Source: Pseudomonadota bacterium (GTDB lineage Bacteria > Pseudomonadota > Alphaproteobacteria > Rhodospirillales > Magnetospirillaceae). From it: a stretch of 6,154 bases of DNA. Made by a program: the position numbers and the translations under genes. Below the pieces are notes generated by a model. The model was not told where the DNA came from. It ran no database searches and saw only the letters and a list, made by a program, of their open reading frames with translations. Shown here one piece after another: positions 1-5,402 of this stretch (the first letter of the stretch is position 1; every line of letters begins with the position of its first letter). The stretch covers positions 1 through 6,154 of the forward strand of contig JAEZFE010000388.1 of NCBI GenBank assembly GCA_023437865.1, written 5' to 3'.

Positions 1-318
1 CGACAGGCCCAGGGCCGCCCAATTGGCGGCGCGCGAATCGTCGAGCGTGATGCGATAGGTGCCGGCAGGCAGCTTGGCGGGGAGCGCGGCGAAGGCCCAC
101 GGGTCGTCCTCCTCGGCCTGGCCCACGGCGATGCGGGCCAGCGTGCCGTTCTCGCCCGGCACAGCCAGCACCTGCCCGGCCTCGCCGGTGAACCCATTCG
201 CCGTGGCCCAGGCCTGCACCTGAGCCGGCTGGGCGGCAAGCCAAGCGGCGAAACTGGATTTCCGGACGCCTACCAGTTCGACCGCGTCGGCAGCCGCTTC
301 CACCAGATATTCCAACAC
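1..318 (-). CDS. Leucyl aminopeptidase family (M17) protein, N-terminal part
   Basis: This is the first 106 codons of a gene that runs off the left edge. The frame is open throughout. It starts at a GTG (316-318) preceded by GAGG (325-328) with a 6-nt spacer; a TTG directly after it is a weaker alternative. The visible part corresponds to the variable N-terminal domain of M17 metallo-aminopeptidases. The recognisable stretch is DPWAFAALPAKLPAGTYRI at residues 72-90, followed by the start of an AALG segment, as in alphaproteobacterial cytosol aminopeptidases. The family removes N-terminal residues from peptides in the cytosol using two metal ions. The metal-binding and catalytic C-terminal domain lies outside the window, so activity cannot be judged. 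There is no signal peptide. The gene is transcribed divergently from the GST gene. Family assignment rests on recall of this N-terminal pattern and is fairly but not fully secure. Confidence 0.8.
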   Translation of the reverse strand, partial: MLEYLVEAAADAVELVGVRKSSFAAWLAAQPAQVQAWATANGFTGEAGQVLAVPGENGTLARIAVGQAEEDDPWAFAALPAKLPAGTYRITLDDSRAANWAALGLS

Positions 319-351
319 CGCTCACCTCTTCTTCTTATCAAATCGGCGGAA

Positions 352-413
352 GGCCAAGCATCGCCCACTTGGCCGCGCAAGGAAAGAGCGCCTTGCGGTT
401 GGGGGCGGCCAAG
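352..413. repeat. Three-armed inverted repeat (alternative hairpins) in divergent intergenic region
   Basis: Three arms are visible: GGCCAAG (352-358), CTTGGCCGC (368-376) and GCGGCCAAG (405-413). The middle arm can pair with the left arm (7 bp, 9-nt loop) or with the right arm (9 bp), but not with both. The second pairing is reinforced by a nested GCAAGG (377-382) / CCTTGC (391-396) stem around an 8-nt loop, with an 8-nt bulge (397-404). A further weak pairing, AAGGC (411-415) with GCCTT (430-434), would compete with the right arm just upstream of the GST ribosome-binding site. No T-run follows, so this is not a classical terminator on either strand. It could be a leader structure for either divergent gene, a protein-binding site, or chance in GC-rich DNA. 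The pairing is seen directly; a function is inference. I could not identify convincing promoters in the 319-454 interval. Confidence 0.5.
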
Positions 414-454
414 GCGATCATGCCGCCCGGCCTTTCCCATCAGTTGAGGTTGCC

Positions 455-1075
455 ATGACCGCACCCATGACCCTTGTCCTCGGCACTAAGCGGTATTCGT
501 CGTGGTCGCTGCGCCCGTGGCTGGCGGCCAAGGTGGCCGGCCTGGAGTTTGACGAAACCCTGATCACCCTGCGCCAGCCCGAGACCAAGGCCGAGATCCT
601 CAAGCACTCGCCGTCGGGCAAGGTGCCGTGCCTGATCCATGGCTCGCTGACCATATGGGACTCGCTGGCCATTTGCGAATACCTGGCCGAGCTGGTGCCC
701 GGCCTGTGGCCCGAGGATCGCGAGGCCCGCGCCGTGGCCCGCGCCGTCTCGGCCGAGATGCATTCGGGCTTCCCCAATCTGCGCAACGTCTGCTCCATGG
801 ACGTGTGCGAGATCACGCCGCTGGCCGAGATTCCGCCCGAGGTCGCGACCGAAATGGAGCGCATCACGGCGCTGTGGAACGATTGCCGCCGGCGCTTCGG
901 TGCGGGGGGGGCGTTCCTGTTCGGCAAATTCTCGGTGGCCGACGCCATGTACGCGCCGGTGGTCAGCCGTTTCACCACCTTCGCCCTGCCCATGGATGAC
1001 ATCTCCAAGGCCTATGCCGACGCCATCTGGGCGCTGCCGGCCATGCAGCAGTGGAAGCAGGCGGCCTGCGTCTAG
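455..1075 (+). CDS. Glutathione S-transferase family protein
   Basis: Cytosolic GST-fold protein of 206 residues, expected to bind glutathione and conjugate, isomerise or reduce small electrophilic substrates; the substrate is not predictable. The N-terminal thioredoxin-like domain (about residues 5-82) carries the RYSSWSLRPWL segment (13-23) with candidate catalytic serines Ser15/Ser16, the cis-proline motif VPCL (57-60, Pro58) and the glutathione-contacting Asp69-Ser70 pair. The helical C-terminal domain (about 90-206) holds an N-capping box at S160-V-A-D163. The start ATG at 455 has GAGG (446-449) 5 nt upstream; ATG at 467 (residue Met5) would also fit the family but lacks that spacing. 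The protein stops soon after the WALPAMQQWKQA helix, somewhat earlier than many relatives, which tend to have 10-20 more residues. A run of eight G (904-911) lies in the gene without breaking the frame. It converges on the TAXI gene with a 4-bp gap and is apparently a single-gene unit. Confidence 0.92.
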   Translation: MTAPMTLVLGTKRYSSWSLRPWLAAKVAGLEFDETLITLRQPETKAEILKHSPSGKVPCLIHGSLTIWDSLAICEYLAELVPGLWPEDREARAVARAVSAEMHSGFPNLRNVCSMDVCEITPLAEIPPEVATEMERITALWNDCRRRFGAGGAFLFGKFSVADAMYAPVVSRFTTFALPMDDISKAYADAIWALPAMQQWKQAACV

Positions 1076-1079
1076 AGAG

Positions 1080-2078
1080 CTACTGCCCCAACCCGGAATC
1101 GGCGTAGTACTTGGCGGCGCCGGGATGTAGCGGCACGCCCATCTTGGGCAAGGCGGCGGCGTCGAGGTGGATCAGCTTGCCGCGCGGGTTGCCGCGCAGC
1201 AGCAGGGTCTGGGTGGACGGATGCCACAGCGCCCGGGTGATGCCGTAGATCAGCTCGGGGCTGGCTTCGGCGGGAGCCACCAGGGCAACCCCGACCTCCA
1301 GCGTCTTGACCGGATTGGGCACGCCCTCATACGAGCCGCCGGCGATCTCACCCGCCGTCAGGAACGGATATTGGGCGCGGATGCGTTCGGACTCGCCGCC
1401 ATCAATGGGCACCAGGGTGATGGGCAGGGTGCGGGCAAGGTCGGCCACGGCGGGCAGAGGCTGACCGTCCATCAGCAGCATGGCGTCGAGCTTCCCCGCC
1501 GCCAGCGCCTCGGCCGCCGCCTGGGGTTTCATGGGAGTGAGCTTGACCTGCTTGTCGGTCAGGCCATAGGCATTCATCAGCGTCGTGCCATGCATGGCGG
1601 TGGCCGAGCCCGGCTCGCCGAATGACACCCGCTTGCCCTTGAGGTCCCGTACGGTGGCGATGCCGGCATCCTTGCGCGCCACCAGATGAAGGCTTTCCGG
1701 ATAGAGCATGGCGATGCCGCGCAGGTTCAGCACCGGATTTCCCTTGTAGGGACCCACGCCGTGGCTGGCCCAGAAGGCGATGTCGGCATGGACCAGGGCG
1801 GCATCGAGGCGGCGGGCCTTCAGCGCCTCCACATTGGCCGCCGAACCGCCGGTGGACTTGGCTACCGCCACCAGACCCGGCACGCCGCACGAACCGCCGC
1901 GATCGCACTCGCGCGACCCCGGCGGGTTGGACAGGGCATTGGCAATCAGGCCGCCGATGGGAAAACGGATTTCACCGGTGGGGCCGGTCCCCAATTGGAA
2001 GAAGCGGATTTCCTGGGCCTGAGCTAGCCCCGCGGCCCAGACCAGGGCCGCCGCCAGCAAAAAAGTCAACCTGGGCAC
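1080..2078 (-). CDS. TAXI family TRAP transporter substrate-binding protein
   Basis: Periplasmic solute-binding protein of the TRAP-associated extracytoplasmic immunogenic (TAXI) family, 332 residues from the chosen GTG start. The signal peptide is clear: a short MPRLT n-region, a hydrophobic core to residue 18 and an AQA cleavage site at 19-21. The mature protein begins with the family hallmark FFQLGTGPTGEIRFPIGGLIA (26-46). It continues with the two-lobe binding fold, including STGGSAANVEAL (75-86), RDLKGKRVSFGEPGSAT (144-160) and the PLHPGAAKYY end (316-325). Cys58 and Cys64 sit in an extra loop and could form a disulfide. Start choice: GTG at 2078 has GAGGGG 7 nt upstream, whereas ATG at 2093, five codons earlier, has no good ribosome-binding site; a 360-residue reading from 2162 would bury the signal peptide. 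No TRAP membrane subunit adjoins it, since both neighbours are on the opposite strand. The ligand cannot be predicted; TAXI proteins commonly bind carboxylates such as glutamate or dicarboxylates. Confidence 0.93.
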   Translation of the reverse strand: MPRLTFLLAAALVWAAGLAQAQEIRFFQLGTGPTGEIRFPIGGLIANALSNPPGSRECDRGGSCGVPGLVAVAKSTGGSAANVEALKARRLDAALVHADIAFWASHGVGPYKGNPVLNLRGIAMLYPESLHLVARKDAGIATVRDLKGKRVSFGEPGSATAMHGTTLMNAYGLTDKQVKLTPMKPQAAAEALAAGKLDAMLLMDGQPLPAVADLARTLPITLVPIDGGESERIRAQYPFLTAGEIAGGSYEGVPNPVKTLEVGVALVAPAEASPELIYGITRALWHPSTQTLLLRGNPRGKLIHLDAAALPKMGVPLHPGAAKYYADSGLGQ

Positions 2079-2085
2079 CGGGCAA

Positions 2086-2091
2086 CCCCTC
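2086..2091 (-). promoter_or_regulatory. Ribosome-binding site deciding the TAXI start
   Basis: Read on the minus strand this is GAGGGG, ending 7 nt before the GTG at 2078. It overlaps the upstream ATG at 2093 (ATGAGGGG), so ribosomes positioned on it would use the GTG. The resulting N-terminus is a canonical signal peptide, which supports the choice. Confidence 0.55.
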
Positions 2092-2252
2092 ATCCATGCA
2101 CTTGCACCGGTATTATGCCTCAGCGGCACGGGGAAATCACCCGTACGCCGGGCAGCAGGCACTTAAGCCCAGGTAATATCAACATTCGCAGTTCCCCCTC
2201 GCCCCAATTCGCGGCAATATACGCGCCGCAACCGTCTTGTAGTTGGGGTTCT

Positions 2253-3314
2253 ATGGACGACGAGTTGAAAGCGATTGCCGACAGCGACATGGACTCCATG
2301 TTCGTGCTGCCGTTGTCGATCATCCCGCTGGAAACACCGGCGCTCCAGAGCGCCAAGCTGATCAAGAACGTCCGCCTGAAAAGCGTGGTCGAGATTTTCC
2401 AGGACGCCCAGACCGGCTCGGGTCAGGTGGACGTGGAAAGCCTGCCGCGCATGTTCGAGTGGCCGGACAACCAGCTGCACCCCGACCATGCCATCCTGCG
2501 CCGCCTGGCGCTGCTGCCCAGCTATGACGTGTATTCACTGCGCATCTCCTTGCGCGAGCACGGCATTCCGGTAAACGACTACTCGGCGCTGAAGCTTTCG
2601 CCCGAGAAGGCCGGTGAGCTGACCAAGTACATGCTGATGTTCACCCGCCCGCTGATGAAGCTGATCTATGCGGACGAAGCGGTGAACGTGCAGACCTACG
2701 ACGACCTGCTCAAGCTGTTCCGCGACCCCGACGTCAAGAAGGCGCGTCAACGGCTGGAGCAGATGGCCCAAAGCCTGAACGTCGAGATCTGGGATGTGCC
2801 GCGCTTCCTCGAGGATTACGGCGACACCTTCCTGTCGCTCAGCTATTTCCGCCATTGCCTCGACCGGCTGGAACCCTATTTCACCGCCTGCGTCGACAGC
2901 CTGAAGCCGATCCGCTCGCATTTCCAGCTCCGGCAGGACCCCGGGCTGATGAAGAACTGCGATACCATCGAGGACACCATCAACAACATTTCGGCGTCGA
3001 TCACCGGTCGCCTGGAAGTGTTCGAGAAGCGCACCCGCGAGATGTGGAACAACCTGAATCAGGAGGAATTCCGTCAGGTGAAGGCGCTGATCGAGCGCTA
3101 CCACGTCACCATCGGCGGCGCCCTGTGCGGCCTGACGGTGAAGATGAATTCGTTCGCCCGCATGTTCCCCCGCCCCAATTCCGGCGGCCCGGTCAAGCGC
3201 GCCGACTTCATGGCCAGCGAGATGATTCAGGGCATCGAGCTGATCCGGAACACGGAAAAGCACTACGCGGTGTTGCGCCCGCAGCAGCGGGCGTACGCCT
3301 TCCTGTCGGATTGA
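2253..3314 (+). CDS. Conserved-looking hypothetical protein, 353 residues, mostly helical
   Basis: I do not recognise this protein. The 353-residue product starts at ATG 2253, with a weak TTGGGG (2243-2248) 4 nt upstream. The open frame extends upstream to 2115, but that part is compositionally unlike the rest and runs back over the divergent promoter region, so I exclude it. No signal peptide, membrane segment or known catalytic motif is visible, so it is probably cytosolic. The N-terminal part (about 15-110) includes FVLPLSIIPLETPAL (17-31), KNVRLKSVVEIFQ (38-50) and a tract rich in Pro/Leu. From about residue 115 it looks almost wholly helical and amphipathic, with charged stretches such as DPDVKKARQRLEQMAQSL (158-175) and RLEVFEKRTREMWNNLNQEEFRQVKALI (253-280, candidate coiled coil). 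Four cysteines (202, 213, 236, 292) are scattered and form no metal motif. Codon usage and protein-like composition argue for a real gene. It is divergent from the TAXI gene and ends 14 bp from the convergent BON gene. Confidence 0.85.
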   Translation: MDDELKAIADSDMDSMFVLPLSIIPLETPALQSAKLIKNVRLKSVVEIFQDAQTGSGQVDVESLPRMFEWPDNQLHPDHAILRRLALLPSYDVYSLRISLREHGIPVNDYSALKLSPEKAGELTKYMLMFTRPLMKLIYADEAVNVQTYDDLLKLFRDPDVKKARQRLEQMAQSLNVEIWDVPRFLEDYGDTFLSLSYFRHCLDRLEPYFTACVDSLKPIRSHFQLRQDPGLMKNCDTIEDTINNISASITGRLEVFEKRTREMWNNLNQEEFRQVKALIERYHVTIGGALCGLTVKMNSFARMFPRPNSGGPVKRADFMASEMIQGIELIRNTEKHYAVLRPQQRAYAFLSD

Positions 3315-3320
3315 GCGCTG

Positions 3321-3344
3321 CCTGGGGGCTATTGGGCCCGCAGG
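3321..3344. terminator. Weak hairpin between convergent genes, possible bidirectional terminator
   Basis: CCTG (3321-3324) pairs with CAGG (3341-3344) and GGG (3326-3328) with CCC (3337-3339), interrupted by a G-G mismatch and with an 8-nt loop. It spans the 14-bp gap and the last codons of the BON gene. There is no T-run on either side, so it is at best a poor intrinsic terminator. Its position at the only point where both transcripts could end is the main argument. Confidence 0.25.
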
Positions 3345-3862
3345 TGGCTGACCACCCACTTGATCCCTGCGGCCTCGGAGGCATCGGCCTTCATGGCTTC
3401 GGGGCTGGCGGCGGCGCCGAGCAGGAACGCCACGCCATTGACGACGCGGGCGGTAACCCCGGTCTGCCCCTCAACGCCGAGCGCCCTGCGCAGGGCGTCA
3501 TCACGGGCGGGATCGGCGGCAAATGCATCGAGGGCGCGGTCTTCGGCCAGCACTAGTTCGTTGAGCACCTCGGTCACGCCGTCCTGGGCGCGGGCGACCT
3601 GCTCGGCCTTGCGGCGCTGCTCAGGCTTGATGACGGCGCCCATCAGCAGCACCCGGCCACTCCAGCTTTCCACTGTCACGGCGCGATAGGCGCGACGGTC
3701 GAGCTCGGCGATACGGCGGCTCACCTGGGCTTTGATGGCGTCGTCCTGAAGGGCTTGGCTCGCCGAGCGCTCGATGGGGGGCGCCACCGTCACCGGCCCG
3801 GCGCTCTCGGTGGTCTGGCAGGCGGCAAGCGCCAGTAGAGCAAGCAGGCCGAGGCGGCGCAT
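3329..3862 (-). CDS. BON-domain lipoprotein
   Basis: Predicted lipoprotein of 177 residues. It has an N-terminal signal with a MRR n-region, a leucine/alanine core and the lipobox LAAC with Cys15 as the lipidation site. A Pro/Ser-rich linker (16-36) follows, then a clear BON domain (about 38-106) with the glycine pattern SWSGRVLLMGAV (66-77) and the AQDGVTEVLNELVL end (92-105). A second, more degenerate BON unit lies at about 118-176 (VVNGVAFLLGAA, 140-151; GIKWVVSHL, 166-174), the two-BON layout of OsmY/DolP-type proteins. BON domains bind phospholipid membranes, and relatives help maintain the outer membrane; lack of Asp at +2 (residue 16 is Gln) favours outer-membrane sorting by the enteric rule. 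ATG 3862 overlaps the stop of the VTT gene by one base (TGATG), so translation is probably coupled. An apparent frame extension upstream to 4300 is an out-of-frame reading of the VTT gene. Confidence 0.9.
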   Translation of the reverse strand: MRRLGLLALLALAACQTTESAGPVTVAPPIERSASQALQDDAIKAQVSRRIAELDRRAYRAVTVESWSGRVLLMGAVIKPEQRRKAEQVARAQDGVTEVLNELVLAEDRALDAFAADPARDDALRRALGVEGQTGVTARVVNGVAFLLGAAASPEAMKADASEAAGIKWVVSHLRAQ

Positions 3863-4566
3863 CAGGTTTCGGCCTCGTCTTCCGGCAGGCCCTTCGCGGC
3901 GCGCGTCCGGCGCCATAGCCAGACGCCCAGGACGGTGGAGGAGACGAACAGCAGGGCTGACAGGCTCCACGTCAAAGCCTTGTCCAGCTCGAAACCGGCA
4001 CCGGCGAGGACGAACACGATGGTCTGCGGCACATAGCCGACCAGCGAGCCGGCGAAAAACGGCAGGACGCGCACCCCCGACACCCCAGCGGCGACGTTGG
4101 CGGTGCCGTTGTGCGACACCGGCGACAGCCGCAGGATGATGGCCATGGTGAATTCGTTGCCGGCGAGGAAGGAATCGATGCGGGCAATCTTGTCGGGGAA
4201 GCGGCGGCCAAGCGCATCGCGGGCGATGAACCGCGCGTAGTAGAACGTGACCAGCGAGCCCAGCAGGGTGGAGAGCAGCGCCAAGGCCGTTCCCATCCAC
4301 GGGCCGAAGGCATAGGCAGCACCGAAGGCGATTGCCTGGCGCGGCAGGCCGATGGCGACCACCACGGCGCCTACCAGCAGGAACAGCGCCTCGCCGTATA
4401 ACCCCTGTTGGCCGCGCACCGCTTGGTCCACCCAGCCGGTGTTGAGCATGGACTTGATGCCCACCACCTCGAACAGCCAGCCCACCGCCACCATGGTGGC
4501 GATCAGCACCAGCCCGCGCAGGATCACGCGGGGGTCGAGCAGAGGATGGCGCTTCCGCTGGCTCAC
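3862..4566 (-). CDS. TVP38/TMEM64 (VTT/DedA-like) inner-membrane protein
   Basis: Polytopic inner-membrane protein of 234 residues with the VTT (SNARE-associated/DedA) domain. Hydrophobic segments lie at about 14-36, 57-75, 88-112, 140-165, 178-192 and 199-217. The family signature is visible as GLPRQAIAFGAAYAFG (73-88), the YYARFIAR turn (109-116), RLSPVSHNGTANVAAG (146-161) and FFAGSLVGYVPQTIVF (170-185). Members are linked to lipid scrambling and carrier-lipid recycling or to proton-driven transport; the exact role here is unknown. I choose GTG at 4566, which overlaps the glycosyltransferase stop as GTGA (4-nt overlap). It gives a normal basic N-terminus (SQRKRHPLLDPR) before the first membrane helix; no strong ribosome-binding site is seen, consistent with coupled translation. 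The same frame runs open to 4920, but that part is a shadow of the glycosyltransferase. The acidic tail (GLPEDEAET) is cytoplasmic by inference. Confidence 0.92.
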   Translation of the reverse strand: MSQRKRHPLLDPRVILRGLVLIATMVAVGWLFEVVGIKSMLNTGWVDQAVRGQQGLYGEALFLLVGAVVVAIGLPRQAIAFGAAYAFGPWMGTALALLSTLLGSLVTFYYARFIARDALGRRFPDKIARIDSFLAGNEFTMAIILRLSPVSHNGTANVAAGVSGVRVLPFFAGSLVGYVPQTIVFVLAGAGFELDKALTWSLSALLFVSSTVLGVWLWRRTRAAKGLPEDEAET

Positions 4567-5315
4567 GACCGGGATTCGACGACCGGGTTGCGCGAGCGCC
4601 GCATCAGCCACATGACCCCCAGCAGGTCGGGAATGCCGACCAGGCCGCGCTTGAGGTTGCTGTAATTGGACTGGCCGGCGCCGCGTGGGCGGTGATTGAC
4701 CTTGACCGAGACCACGCTGCCGCCGGCCCGGATGGTCAGCGCCGGCAGATAGCGGTGCATGTGGTCGAAGCGCGGCAGGTCGAGGAACAGATCGCGGGTG
4801 AACAGCTTGGACCCGCAGCCGGTATCGGGCGTGTCGTCCTTGAGCGCCGAGGCGCGGATGGCGTTGGCGATCTTCGACGCCCAGCGGCGCGACGAAGTGT
4901 CGCGGCGATTGGCGCGCCAACCGGCGATCAGCAGCTTGGCCCGCGTCGTCTCCGGTTCGGCCCGCCAGCGCTCGATCATCTTGGGGATGTCGGCCGGATC
5001 GTTTTGACCGTCGCCATCCAGCATGGCGATCAGCGGCGCCCGCGCGGCCTTGACCGCGGTGGCGATGGCTTGGCTCTGGCCGCAGGAGAAGCGGTGGCGC
5101 AGGCTGCGCAGGCGCGGGAAGCGCTGCTTGGCCTCGATCAGCTTCTGGGGGGTGGTGTCGGTCGACCCATCATCCACATAGATGATCTCGAACTCCACCT
5201 TGCCCTCCAGGGCAGCGTGGATCTCCTCGACCAGCGGGAAGATGTTCTCGGCCTCGTTCTTGACGGGGACGACGACAGCGATTTCCGGGGCGATTTCCGG
5301 GACGGCGGAGGACAT
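4563..5315 (-). CDS. Family 2 glycosyltransferase (dolichyl-phosphate-mannose synthase-like)
   Basis: GT-A fold glycosyltransferase of 250 residues that would transfer a sugar from a nucleotide-sugar donor, by family resemblance probably to a polyprenyl phosphate or lipid acceptor on the cytosolic membrane face. Motifs in order: AVVVPVKNEAENI (13-25), YVDDGSTDTT (46-55) with the nucleotide-binding Asp pair, MLDGDGQNDPADI (98-110) containing the metal-binding DGD (100-102), DTGCGSKLFTRD (164-175), and HRPRGAGQSNYSNLKRGL (208-225), the conserved RGxSxY region. It lacks the C-terminal membrane helices of ArnC/GtrB-type enzymes; only a short hydrophobic stretch, LLGVMWL (231-237), remains. ATG 5315 is taken as start; a TTG two codons upstream (5321) has AAGG 4 nt before it and is also possible. 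The N-terminus carries a tandem PEIA repeat (residues 6-13 or shifted by one). It lies 69 bp after accA and overlaps the VTT gene by 4 nt. Confidence 0.93.
   Translation of the reverse strand: MSSAVPEIAPEIAVVVPVKNEAENIFPLVEEIHAALEGKVEFEIIYVDDGSTDTTPQKLIEAKQRFPRLRSLRHRFSCGQSQAIATAVKAARAPLIAMLDGDGQNDPADIPKMIERWRAEPETTRAKLLIAGWRANRRDTSSRRWASKIANAIRASALKDDTPDTGCGSKLFTRDLFLDLPRFDHMHRYLPALTIRAGGSVVSVKVNHRPRGAGQSNYSNLKRGLVGIPDLLGVMWLMRRSRNPVVESRS
5278..5301. repeat. Perfect 12-bp tandem duplication in the glycosyltransferase N-terminus
   Basis: GCGATTTCCGGG occurs twice back to back (5278-5289 and 5290-5301). On the coding (minus) strand it gives two copies of Pro-Glu-Ile-Ala just before the first beta strand of the GT-A fold. 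The duplication keeps the frame and falls in a region that is not expected to be structured, so it is probably neutral. Confidence 0.8.
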
Positions 5316-5364
5316 GCTCAAAGGACCTTAACTGCGCACTCGGCCTATCTAAACCCGCGAGGGC

Positions 5365-5402
5365 CGCCAGGGGAAGGGCTGGCCTCAGGCCAGACCCTGG
5401 CG
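5365..5402 (-). terminator. Nested hairpin across the accA stop codon
   Basis: The outer arms CGCCAGGG (5365-5372) and CCCTGGCG (5395-5402) form 8 bp. The inner arms CTGGCCT (5379-5385) and AGGCCAG (5387-5393) are nested inside, separated from the outer stem by GAAGGG on one side and a single A on the other. The TGA of accA (5385-5387) lies at the tip. No T-run follows on the minus strand, so it is not a standard intrinsic terminator. It may instead attenuate or stabilise the accA 3' end, or mark a processing point between accA and the glycosyltransferase genes. The pairing is seen; the role is inferred. Confidence 0.45.

Noticed and set aside
393..421. Possible sigma-70 promoter for the GST gene: TTGCGG, 17-nt spacer, GATCAT
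   Set aside because: Only three of six and four of six consensus positions match, which is expected by chance in an interval of this size.
270..464. A 64-codon minus-strand open frame overlapping the M17 gene start
   Set aside because: It is in a different frame from the M17 protein, has no family resemblance and spans the intergenic region.
418..1008. A 196-codon minus-strand open frame
   Set aside because: Antisense to the GST gene, which has an intact set of GST motifs; its own translation is Ser/Arg/Ala-rich with no recognisable domain.
2115..2252. 46-codon N-terminal extension of the unknown protein
   Set aside because: It is unlike the rest in composition, covers the divergent control region, and its start lies close to the TAXI start on the other strand. 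ATG 2253 is a better choice, though its ribosome-binding site is weak.
2535..3359. A 274-codon minus-strand open frame
   Set aside because: It is antisense to the unknown 353-residue gene. The plus-strand reading has the more protein-like composition with a balanced helical pattern, while this one is His/Gln/Arg/Leu-rich shadow text.
3863..4300. N-terminal extension of the BON lipoprotein frame
   Set aside because: The extension reads the VTT gene out of frame. The lipoprotein signal with Cys15 requires the start at 3862.
4567..4920. N-terminal extension of the VTT frame
   Set aside because: It reads the glycosyltransferase gene out of frame. A GTG at the GTGA overlap gives a normal family length.
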